This document shows, piece by piece, positions 10,811 through 18,497 of a stretch of 64,000 bases of DNA (positions are counted from its first letter, which is position 1; every line of letters starts with the position of its first letter). The stretch covers positions 62,065 to 126,064 of the forward strand of contig NZ_JACICY010000004.1 in the NCBI RefSeq assembly GCF_014196055.1, given 5' to 3'. A program made the position numbers and the translations under genes. Origin of the DNA: Novosphingobium hassiacum (GTDB lineage: Bacteria > Pseudomonadota > Alphaproteobacteria > Sphingomonadales > Sphingomonadaceae). Below the pieces are notes generated by a model. It saw only the letters and a list, made by a program, of their open reading frames with translations, made no database searches and was not told the origin of the DNA.

Positions 10811-11038
10811 CTACTCGAGGTCGAGCTTGGCCCTCAGCGCATCGATCCGCTTCGAGGCATCGGCCTTGCTAAGGTTCTCGGGCGGCAGCTCCTCGCCTGC
10901 TTCCTCGGACAGCGTCGCGAGATAGGACGCCTGAGCTCCGGTCATAGGGTCGTCGCCGGATACCCAATTGTCTGGCGACTTTTCCGTGTTCGAGCCGGGA
11001 TGTTCGTCGAGCTTGGGATTGTGCATCTGGTCAGCCAT
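10811..11038 (-). CDS. DUF3072 domain-containing protein
   Basis: A 75-residue acidic soluble protein. The C-terminal two thirds (DDPMTGAQASYLATLSEEAG, then NLSKADASKRIDALRAKL) match the small DUF3072 family, with a helix-turn-helix-like arrangement of unknown function; the N-terminus is polar and probably disordered. It lies downstream of the sucrose-locus genes on the same strand with a 45-bp gap. No role in sugar use can be claimed. Confidence 0.85.
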   Translation of the reverse strand: MADQMHNPKLDEHPGSNTEKSPDNWVSGDDPMTGAQASYLATLSEEAGEELPPENLSKADASKRIDALRAKLDLE

Positions 11039-11083
11039 CGTACAGCACCTTGTTCCTGCATTGTTCGCATCAACGACGCGATG

Positions 11084-11446
11084 CTACAGGGGTTCCCGCT
11101 GGCCTGCGAACCAGTCGGCATAAGGCGTGTTGCGTGCCATGTGACGGTTGAAATCGGGTGCGCCATCGCTCCACCAGACTGGACCGCGCTCGCCCAGAGC
11201 GTGCTTGACGACGTCGACGGCAACGTGAGCCTTATGCTCGGCCTCCTCGTCTCCTGCGCGCCGGGATGCCGCGACGCTGCGGCGCGCGTCCATCAGGTCA
11301 TCGACCAGTCGCTGTCGCCTGGCGTCGTCAAGTCCTGGATCGGACGTGCGCCAAAGCCGTCCGCGCACGACAATATACCGACCATCGGGCGTCGTGAGTA
11401 GCGCCGGCTTGGATGACTTGCCCCGTTGCGAAGCCGAGTCGCTCAA
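11084..11446 (-). CDS. Hypothetical protein, 120 residues
   Basis: I do not recognise a named family. The N-terminal part has a strand-rich block (PALLTTPDGRYIVVRGRLWR), then a helical arginine-rich segment (DARRQRLVDDLMDARRSVAA, continuing HKAHVAVDVVKHALGERG) and a C-terminus ending in NTPYADWFAGQREPL. No signal peptide or membrane segment. Its ATG overlaps the ROK kinase stop by 4 bp, which implies translational coupling and supports a real gene. Confidence 0.75.
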   Translation of the reverse strand: MSDSASQRGKSSKPALLTTPDGRYIVVRGRLWRTSDPGLDDARRQRLVDDLMDARRSVAASRRAGDEEAEHKAHVAVDVVKHALGERGPVWWSDGAPDFNRHMARNTPYADWFAGQREPL

Positions 11447-12345
11447 ACCTTGAGAGCCGCCAAACCCAGCGCGATTGCGCCATATACCCCGGCATCCCCA
11501 CCAAGTGCGGGCGGAACGATAAGCTTGTCGATCTCAGCCGAACCTTGACCGGGCATATAGCCGCCGAGAAAATCGACCGTCGCATTGCGAATGTCAGCGA
11601 GCAAGCGAGGCTGGCCCTGCCCTACGCCACCTCCGATAACGATACGCTGCGGCGACAGCGTCAGGATCAGCGACCCCATCAGTTCGGCGATGTCGCGCGC
11701 AACCAGTTGCCAGACGGGATTGTCGGGCGTCAGCATCTCGGCCCGGACACCTGCGCGCGCCGCGATGGCAGGACCGGAAGCCAGCCCTTCCAGGCAATCG
11801 CCATGGATCGGGCAGATGCCGCCGAAGTCATCACCTTTCGCGCGACGCACACGGACATGGCCGAGTTCGGGATGGAACGCGCCGTGGAGGGGCTTGCCGT
11901 CGATGACGATGCCGCCGCCGATGCCCGTGCCAATCGTGAGGTAGACGTGGACCGCGCAATCCTTGGCAGCGCCCCAGCGACCTTCGGCAAGCGCAGCCCC
12001 TGCGACATCGGTATCGAGTCCCACCGGCACGTCGAAGCGGTTGGCGATCCCTGCTATCAGGTTCGCGCCCGACCAGCCCGGCTTGGGCGTGTTGACAATC
12101 GCGCCATAATCGGGCGCGGCGGGATCGAGCCGCAAAGGCCCGAAGCTGCCGATGCCGAGTGCGCGGAACGGTTCCGCTTGCGCTGCGACGGAAAGCCAGT
12201 CGGCAATCGCTCCGAGCGTCTCGTCCGGATCATCGCCGGTCTGCCACTGCTTCCGATCGAGGATCTGTCTGCCGCGCGCCATGACCGCGATGCATTTGGT
12301 CCCGCCCAGCTCAACGCCGGCAACGACGGGCGCCGCGGCGCTCAT
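11443..12345 (-). CDS. ROK family fructokinase
   Basis: 300 residues; an ATP-dependent sugar kinase of the ROK family, in context phosphorylating fructose released from sucrose. GVELGGTKC at residues 10-18 is the phosphate-binding motif. DTDVAGAALAEG near residue 110 carries the catalytic aspartate. IGTGIGGG follows, and HPELGHV with CPIHGDC near residues 160-185 form the ROK zinc site. It overlaps the GH68 stop by 4 bp and the next small gene by 4 bp. Fructose as substrate is inferred from the GH68 neighbour and the fructokinase-like sequence. Confidence 0.9.
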   Translation of the reverse strand: MSAAAPVVAGVELGGTKCIAVMARGRQILDRKQWQTGDDPDETLGAIADWLSVAAQAEPFRALGIGSFGPLRLDPAAPDYGAIVNTPKPGWSGANLIAGIANRFDVPVGLDTDVAGAALAEGRWGAAKDCAVHVYLTIGTGIGGGIVIDGKPLHGAFHPELGHVRVRRAKGDDFGGICPIHGDCLEGLASGPAIAARAGVRAEMLTPDNPVWQLVARDIAELMGSLILTLSPQRIVIGGGVGQGQPRLLADIRNATVDFLGGYMPGQGSAEIDKLIVPPALGGDAGVYGAIALGLAALKV

Positions 12346-13454
12346 GCCAGTGTCGCGCTCGCAGCGTCGAGCACGAGCTTTTCCGGCACGGCTGGCGTGC
12401 CGCCGAAGTGGCGTCGGGCGATGGAAGGGTCGGTTGGTTCTTGCATAAGTCCGGGGCGGTCCACGAAGCTGATTACGCTGAGGTCGTCAAGCACCAGCCA
12501 GCTATACGCCTGCAGGGGTGCGTCGGACGGATTGGCGAAGACGAGGCCGGTGCCGTTCAGCGGCTGCCACGGACCCTCAAGCGAGTGCGCGACCATGCCG
12601 TAAAGCCCGGTCGGCCCTGATGGCCCACCGCCTGCGAACACCTTGCGCTGGGTCGACCAGAAACAATAGTAAAGCCCTGCGTGATGGACGACATGCGGAC
12701 GCTCTAGTTCGTTGTTCAGCTCGTCGGCGGTGATCAGCGGCGGGAGCAGGGTCCACGCGCCTTCCTCACGTTTCGCCACGCCGACCGCGCCGTTCCAATC
12801 GGATCGCGACTGCGCCAGTGACGCTGCGAACACGAGGTACTCCGCTCCATCGGCTGGGTCGCGGAACCATGCTGGATCGCGAAACGCCTTGATCGTGCCG
12901 ATGCCGCCGCCGCCAGACATTTCGTGCGCATAGATCACGCCATCGGCCTGCACCGATTCGACGGGTGGCGACCACGCGCCAAATCGCGGCACTTCGCCCG
13001 ACAGGTCGAGCGGCGCACTGGTCTCGAACAGGCGCTGGTCGACGCTGACGGTTGCTTCGCCGCGATGTCCGGCGGCGGTGTAGAACAAGGTGACGCGATC
13101 GTGCTCGGGGGAGACGATCGCTGAACCCGACCATTCGCGACTGCCGGGGCTGAAGCCGTCGGGCAACAGGTTGCCAAGATCGCGCCACCCCTCGCCCGTC
13201 TGGTGCATCAGCCGTAGCCGTGCGAGCGCATGGCGCTGTTCGGGATCGGGCAGGACCGGGGCCGAGAGCAGGATCTGCAGCGTGCCGCCCGCGATGACCG
13301 CAGTCCGCCCATCCAGTTCCTGCACCGGCCAGTAATCCCACAGATCGAAGCCGGGTAGGACCGGCGCGACCGCACCCGGAGCGATCGGCGCGGCGCAGAC
13401 GACAGGTCGGTCGGCGATTGCCGCGACCGCGCTCGGGGACCAAACGGTTGTCAT
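12342..13454 (-). CDS. Glycoside hydrolase family 68 sucrase/fructosyltransferase
   Basis: Cleaves sucrose (invertase-like) or transfers fructosyl units (levansucrase or inulosucrase type). About 370 residues from ATG 13452-13454. All three GH68 catalytic positions can be placed: nucleophile Asp40 in DLWDYWPVQ, transition-state stabiliser Asp193 in FRDP, and acid/base Glu251 in ELERPHVV. EWSGSA near residue 108 is also typical. No signal peptide is seen, so it is either cytosolic or exported without a classical signal, as known for the GH68 enzymes of Zymomonas. The frame is open upstream to 13508. It lies after the TonB receptor and overlaps the fructokinase by 4 bp. Confidence 0.92.
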   Translation of the reverse strand: MTTVWSPSAVAAIADRPVVCAAPIAPGAVAPVLPGFDLWDYWPVQELDGRTAVIAGGTLQILLSAPVLPDPEQRHALARLRLMHQTGEGWRDLGNLLPDGFSPGSREWSGSAIVSPEHDRVTLFYTAAGHRGEATVSVDQRLFETSAPLDLSGEVPRFGAWSPPVESVQADGVIYAHEMSGGGGIGTIKAFRDPAWFRDPADGAEYLVFAASLAQSRSDWNGAVGVAKREEGAWTLLPPLITADELNNELERPHVVHHAGLYYCFWSTQRKVFAGGGPSGPTGLYGMVAHSLEGPWQPLNGTGLVFANPSDAPLQAYSWLVLDDLSVISFVDRPGLMQEPTDPSIARRHFGGTPAVPEKLVLDAASATLA

Positions 13455-13510
13455 GATAGTTTGCTCGGCCAAAGCTCCGGGCGCGCACATGGCGCACCCG
13501 GAGGACATGC

Positions 13511-15952
13511 TCAGAAGTCGAACTTGATCGCGGCGGAAACGGTCCGGCCGTTGATCGAACGCGCGCGGACGATGCCGTTGGCGGGGATCGAACCTTCCTC
13601 GGCTTCGGTGTAGCCCGTCGTGTCGAACAGGTTGTTGGCGTTGACCGAAACCTGCACCCGATCAAGCGGACGCACGGACAGGAACGCGTTGACCTGCGTG
13701 AAGCCGGGCAGCTTCAACTGGTTGCTGTCCTGCGTGAAGCTCGATGTCGTGCCCACTGCAGCCGCACCGATCGTGAACATCCCCGACGAATACTGCGGGG
13801 CGATGCGGTAGATGAACTCGGCTTGCCGACGCGGACGATTGCCGATGACGGCGCGGTCGTTCGACTGCAGGATCTTGGCGTTGGTGTAGGTCCCGCTGGC
13901 GGCGAGCGTGAAGTCACCGATGCGGTAGCTGCCTTCGAGTTCGAGACCATACGCGCGGTAGGTGTTCGACGTGGAGCGCTGGGTCGTCGCCTCGTAGTTC
14001 TGTTCCTGGGTCTTGGCCCAGAAACCGGTGGCGTAGAGGTTCACGCCGCGATCCTGATACTTGACCCCGGCTTCGGCCTGGCGGACGAAATCGACCGGAC
14101 GGGCGCCGGGCAGCAACCCACCCGATGTCGGGCTGGTGTTGCCGCCGAAGACGTAGCGATCGGCATTGGCACGGCCGCCACGACTGTAGCGGGCGAAGAC
14201 CGAGAGGTTGTTGGCGATGCGATAGTTTACGCCTGCCGAGTACGACCAGTAGTTGAAGTCGTAATTGACCGGCCGGGTGGCGTTTAGCGGCACGACCGTG
14301 GTCTGCGTCTCGGGCTTGGAAATCACGCCGTTGCCATCGACGTCGAAGCTCGTGACGGGGCCATCACCGACGACGAAGCCGCGCGCCTGTCCGGCATCGT
14401 AGCGCACGCTGCCGTCGATAGTCAGCTTGTCAGCGTTGTAGCTGGCCGAAATGAACGGCGCATTCGTGTCAAAGTCGAGGTTGTAGCTGCGACGGCAGCA
14501 GTTGCCGAAGAACGACGCGCTTTGTGCAATCAGGCCGTTGTCGGTCTGCAGCACGCCGCTTGCCGACCGCACGTTGAGCAGCGCCGCGTTGTCGCCCTGC
14601 GCATCGAGCAGGTACGAGGTCCAGGTCCAGTCCATGTCGATGGTCTGGCGCGACTTGTAGAAGCCGAGCGACAGGTCGACCGAACCGCTGCCGGTCTCGA
14701 ACTTGCGGTTGATGCGCAAGTCGTTGGTGATGTTGTCGAGGCTGTTCAGCGCGGTGTTGAACATGACGATACCGATCGCGTTCGACGTCGTCGGGTTAGC
14801 ATAAAGCTGGCCTGCACGCGGGCCGTTGGCATACGTCACGACCGAGCCTGCGCCACCGATGCCGTTGGCAAGGTTCTGGGCCGTATCGACCGTTGCCGGG
14901 AACGGCGAGATGAACCGGCCACCGATATCGGCGTAACGGAACTTGTCGCTGACCGTCCAGCCATCTGCCACTTCGAATTCGGTCTCGAAGCCGACAGACT
15001 TGACGATTGGATGCATGCCGTCGCGGACATCATCGGTGGCGCGGTTGTTCTGCCCGTCGAGCGTGACGACGCGGTTGAAATAGGCGCTGTGGATCGTGTC
15101 GTTGTTGGGACTGAGGTCCGGCAGTGCGGAATATTCGGGCGAACCGTTCGAGCCGGTCACGCGCACCGGGCTTGGCAGGTAAGCGATGGCGCGGTCGTCC
15201 AGATACTTGAAGTTCAGTCGGAAGAAGCCGCCATCGAAGGTCTTGGTGACGTTGCCCTTGATCTGGCCGCCCTTGTTGCCTTTGTAGCCAGCGCGACGCG
15301 GGCCTTCTCCGGCACGGTAGAAGCCGCCGACGTTGAAGCGGACGCTATCGCTCAAGGCTCCGCCGTAGACGGCGTCGATGCGGTACTCGTCATAATCCAG
15401 CCCGCCGCTGGCCTGGATCGAGCCACCTTCGACGTCGCCGGTGCGCGAGATCAGGTTGATAACGCCGCCTGGCGAATTCGACGCGAAAGTCGAGGCCGAG
15501 CCGCCGCGAACCGATTCCACGCGGGCGATGTTGAGGTCGGTGCGCAGGAAGATGTCCGCGTTGCCGAAGGCAATGTCGCCGTATTCGAGGATCGGCAGGC
15601 CGTCTTCCTGCAATTGCAGGAACTTCGCGCCACCGGTCGAGATCGGGATACCGCGCGACTGGATGTTGGCGTTGCCTTCACCACCCGACGATTCAGAGCG
15701 GATGCCGGGCAGGTTGCGGAACAGTTCGGCAGCCGAACGTGGCGATGCCGTGGCGATCGCGTCGGCATTGAGCGAGCTGACCGAAACCGAGCTGTCGAGC
15801 CGGTTGGCGCTGCGCGCAACGGCGGTGACGATGATTTCTTCGTTGGCCACGGCTGGATCGCTGGCCTGGTCGGCAGCGGAATCCTGTGCGTGAACCGGAA
15901 CGGCAAACATGAACGCGCTGGAAGCCAGCAAAAGGGTGCGCCTGGTCAACAT
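13511..15952 (-). CDS. TonB-dependent outer membrane receptor (sucrose locus)
   Basis: 813 residues. The signal peptide ends near VPVHAQ (residue 23). A short TonB-box-like region (EEIIVTAVARSAN) is followed by a plug domain to about residue 170 (AAELFRNLPGIRSESSGG, then SRGIPI), and the rest is a 22-strand-type barrel ending in aromatic phenylalanine (AIKFDF). These receptors import substrates that porins pass poorly, using the TonB-ExbBD energy system. The neighbouring GH68 enzyme, fructokinase, MFS transporter and LacI regulator suggest sucrose or a fructo-oligosaccharide. AGGAGA precedes the ATG. The divergent operators lie 59-94 bp upstream. Confidence 0.92.
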   Translation of the reverse strand: MLTRRTLLLASSAFMFAVPVHAQDSAADQASDPAVANEEIIVTAVARSANRLDSSVSVSSLNADAIATASPRSAAELFRNLPGIRSESSGGEGNANIQSRGIPISTGGAKFLQLQEDGLPILEYGDIAFGNADIFLRTDLNIARVESVRGGSASTFASNSPGGVINLISRTGDVEGGSIQASGGLDYDEYRIDAVYGGALSDSVRFNVGGFYRAGEGPRRAGYKGNKGGQIKGNVTKTFDGGFFRLNFKYLDDRAIAYLPSPVRVTGSNGSPEYSALPDLSPNNDTIHSAYFNRVVTLDGQNNRATDDVRDGMHPIVKSVGFETEFEVADGWTVSDKFRYADIGGRFISPFPATVDTAQNLANGIGGAGSVVTYANGPRAGQLYANPTTSNAIGIVMFNTALNSLDNITNDLRINRKFETGSGSVDLSLGFYKSRQTIDMDWTWTSYLLDAQGDNAALLNVRSASGVLQTDNGLIAQSASFFGNCCRRSYNLDFDTNAPFISASYNADKLTIDGSVRYDAGQARGFVVGDGPVTSFDVDGNGVISKPETQTTVVPLNATRPVNYDFNYWSYSAGVNYRIANNLSVFARYSRGGRANADRYVFGGNTSPTSGGLLPGARPVDFVRQAEAGVKYQDRGVNLYATGFWAKTQEQNYEATTQRSTSNTYRAYGLELEGSYRIGDFTLAASGTYTNAKILQSNDRAVIGNRPRRQAEFIYRIAPQYSSGMFTIGAAAVGTTSSFTQDSNQLKLPGFTQVNAFLSVRPLDRVQVSVNANNLFDTTGYTEAEEGSIPANGIVRARSINGRTVSAAIKFDF

Positions 15953-16010
15953 CTCACTCTCCTGATGAATCGCCGTTTATGCGGCTTGGCGCTGCTTGTA
16001 AGCGAATCGC

Positions 16011-16022
16011 GCAAACGTTTGC
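16011..16022. promoter_or_regulatory. LacI-family operator 1 (perfect 12-bp palindrome)
   Basis: GCAAACGTTTGC, a perfect palindrome with the central CG typical of LacI/GalR operators. It lies between the divergent TonB receptor and MFS genes. The regulator encoded at 17437-18441 is the obvious candidate to bind it. Confidence 0.8.
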
Positions 16023-16033
16023 AAGAGCAATTT

Positions 16034-16045
16034 GCAAACGTTTGC
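16034..16045. promoter_or_regulatory. LacI-family operator 2 (identical 12-bp palindrome)
   Basis: A second identical GCAAACGTTTGC. The centres of the two sites are 23 bp apart, about two helical turns. The midpoint of the pair is about 75 bp from both start codons (15952 and 16102), so one bound complex could cover both promoters. Confidence 0.8.
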
Positions 16046-16101
16046 GAAAACAGTTATCGGTGTGGCATGGCGGCGCAAGTTCGCCCATGGAGAGCGACAT
16101 C

Positions 16102-17433
16102 ATGAGCCACTCGACTGGAAAACCCCACCTGTCCTTCGGGCGCATCTTGCAGATGAACCTCGGGTTTCTGGGGCTCCAGTTCAGTTTCGGGCTGCAGCAA
16201 AGCAACATGGGTCCGATCTACAGTTATCTCGGTGCAGACGAAGGCTCGATGCCGCTGCTGTGGTTGGCAGGCCCGATGACCGGACTGATCATCCAGCCGC
16301 TGATCGGATCGATGAGCGACCGCACGCGTAGCCGATTCGGACGCCGCACGCCGTACTTCCTGATCGGCGCGGTGCTTTGCAGCCTGTGCCTGTTCGCGAT
16401 GCCCTATAGCCGCACGCTGTGGATGGCGGCTTCGCTGCTGTGGGTGCTCGATGCGGCGAACAACGTAACGATGGAGCCCTATCGCGCCTATGTCAGCGAC
16501 CGGCTGGACGAGAGCCAACGGCCTCTCGGGTTTCTCAGCCAGAGCGCGTTTACAGGGCTCGCTCAGACGCTGTCCTACCTGGCACCATCGATGTTGGTAT
16601 GGTGGGGCATCGACAAAGACATGCTCGATGCCAACGGCATTCCCGAGATCACCCGGATCAGTTTCCTGATCGGCGCTTTCCTGTCGCTAGCCACGACCGT
16701 GTGGTCGGCCTGGCGCGTCCCCGAACTACCGCTGACGCCCGAAGAGGATGCCGCGATCACCGCCGATCCGCTGTCGCTGCGCTCGACCCTAACGGGCCTG
16801 CGCGATGCGATCCGCGAGATGCCGCCGACCATGCGGCAACTGGCCCTTGCCATGCTGTTCCAGTGGTTCGGCATGTTCTGCTATTGGCAATACGTGGTGC
16901 TGGCGCTCGCCCGCAACGTCTTTGGCACAAGCGATCCGGCGAGCACCGGCTTTCGCGACGCGAGCCTGCTGAACGGCCAACTCGGTGCGTTCTACAACTT
17001 CGTCGCGTGCATTTCGGCGTTCGCCATGGTGCCGTTGGCCAAGCGCATGGGCGCAAAGCCGATCCACGCCGTCGCCATGGTCGGCTCGGGCCTGGCCATG
17101 CTGACCATCGCCGCGACTGGATCGATCCCGCTGCTGGTGATCGCGATGGTCGGCATCGGCATCGGCTGGGGAAGCCTGATGGGCAACCCCTACCTGATGC
17201 TTGCCAATGCCATTCCGCCCGAAAAAACAGGCGTTTACATGGGGATCTTCAACATGTTCATCGTCATCCCGATGATGGTCGAGATCCTGGTCGTGTGGCT
17301 GGCCTATCGCCCCGTTCTCGGCGGAGACCCGCGCAACGTGCTCGTGCTGGGTGGAGTGATGATGCTGGCGGCCGCAGTCGCGACGATGGTGGTACGCACA
17401 TCGCGCCCACAACCTGTCGGCGCTGAGGCCTGA
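16102..17433 (+). CDS. MFS sugar transporter (SUT/sucrose-type)
   Basis: 443 residues with about 12 membrane segments. The loop between segments 2 and 3 reads GSMSDRTRSRFGRRTPYF, the form seen in sucrose and maltose MFS carriers of the SUT/SuxC type. It probably brings sucrose across the inner membrane by proton symport. The start is ATG 16102-16104, preceded by GGAGAG; the open frame extends upstream through the operators and is rejected. It is divergent from the TonB receptor and convergent with lacI, with a gap of 3 bp. Confidence 0.88.
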   Translation: MSHSTGKPHLSFGRILQMNLGFLGLQFSFGLQQSNMGPIYSYLGADEGSMPLLWLAGPMTGLIIQPLIGSMSDRTRSRFGRRTPYFLIGAVLCSLCLFAMPYSRTLWMAASLLWVLDAANNVTMEPYRAYVSDRLDESQRPLGFLSQSAFTGLAQTLSYLAPSMLVWWGIDKDMLDANGIPEITRISFLIGAFLSLATTVWSAWRVPELPLTPEEDAAITADPLSLRSTLTGLRDAIREMPPTMRQLALAMLFQWFGMFCYWQYVVLALARNVFGTSDPASTGFRDASLLNGQLGAFYNFVACISAFAMVPLAKRMGAKPIHAVAMVGSGLAMLTIAATGSIPLLVIAMVGIGIGWGSLMGNPYLMLANAIPPEKTGVYMGIFNMFIVIPMMVEILVVWLAYRPVLGGDPRNVLVLGGVMMLAAAVATMVVRTSRPQPVGAEA

Positions 17434-17436
17434 AGG

Positions 17437-18441
17437 TCAGGCAGAGCCGCGCAGGATCAGCTCTGGCTGCATCGCCACCGATTGGACCTCACCGCCCTCC
17501 ATCCGGCGGAACAGCATGTCGACCATCAGCTTCGCGCCGCGCGCCACGTCCTGTCGCACCGTGGTCAATGGCGGCGTGGTGTGCGTCGCGAGCAGCACGT
17601 CATCATAGCCAACCACGCTGACATCCTGCGGCACGCGCTTGCCATGAACCGCTAGCGCCCGCAGCGCGCTCATCGCGATGACGTCGGACGCCGCCACGAT
17701 CCCATCAGGCGACGGGTGCCCACCGAGATAATCCTCGATCGCGCTGTACGACGATTCGCTGGTCAGATGAACCGGAAGCAGCGTCGCCTTGCCGCTTCCC
17801 GCCTGCCGGAGTGCCTGTTCAAACCCATCGTAGCGCGCGGCGAATTCGGGCACATCGGTATTGCCGAAAAACGCCAGTCGGGTGCGGCCTTGCGCCAGCA
17901 GGTGCTCAGCCGCCATGCGGCCGCCCGCGACGTTGTCGGTGCCGACGGTCAATTGCGCCCTGCCGGGCGTGCCCGCGCCCCACACGATCATCGGGCGATA
18001 GCGCCGCGCGACGCGCTCGATCACCTCGATCTGATTCGACTGCCCGATCACGATCAGGCCATCGACGCGGCCGCCATCGACGATCGCGTCGAGCCAGCGA
18101 TCATCGTTGGGGATCACCCGCGACAGCAACAGGTCGTGCCCGCGATCGGCGATTGCATCGGCCAGCGGGCCGAGCAGGCTCATGAAGAACGGGTCGGACA
18201 GGTGTTGCTCGGCTTCGTGCCCGAGCGGGAGGACCACGCCGATTGCGCCGGTACGCTTGAGCCGCAGGTTGCGGGCGGCCTGATTGACCTGAAAACCGTG
18301 CTCCTGCGCCAGCGCGACGATGCGCGTCCGCGTCGCCTCGGCGATGACCGTATTTCCGGCGAGCGAGCGCGACACCGTGGCGACCGAAACGCCCGCGATC
18401 TTCGCAAGGTCGGCAAGCGTGATGGCGGTGCGCGTTGTCAT
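17437..18441 (-). CDS. LacI/GalR family transcriptional repressor of the sucrose locus
   Basis: 334 residues. The N-terminal helix-turn-helix and hinge (TLADLAKIAGVSVATVSRSL, then NQAARNLRLKRTG) are classic. The periplasmic-binding-protein-like effector domain runs from about residue 65 to 330 (IGVVLPL, VDGLIVIG, GRMAAEHLLAQGRTRLAFFG, PQDVSVVGYDD). It probably represses the TonB and MFS promoters through the twin GCAAACGTTTGC sites and is released by sucrose, fructose or a derivative. It lies 3 bp from the convergent MFS gene. Confidence 0.92.
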   Translation of the reverse strand: MTTRTAITLADLAKIAGVSVATVSRSLAGNTVIAEATRTRIVALAQEHGFQVNQAARNLRLKRTGAIGVVLPLGHEAEQHLSDPFFMSLLGPLADAIADRGHDLLLSRVIPNDDRWLDAIVDGGRVDGLIVIGQSNQIEVIERVARRYRPMIVWGAGTPGRAQLTVGTDNVAGGRMAAEHLLAQGRTRLAFFGNTDVPEFAARYDGFEQALRQAGSGKATLLPVHLTSESSYSAIEDYLGGHPSPDGIVAASDVIAMSALRALAVHGKRVPQDVSVVGYDDVLLATHTTPPLTTVRQDVARGAKLMVDMLFRRMEGGEVQSVAMQPELILRGSA

Positions 18442-18497
18442 CGCCTGCTTGTGCCAGATCGGCCCGCCATCGCCAACGGATGATCGCCCGGGCGATC

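Noticed and set aside
10709..11446. tRNA-Arg as attachment site of an integrated element
   Set aside because: No integrase, no duplicated tRNA end, and the following genes have ordinary composition.
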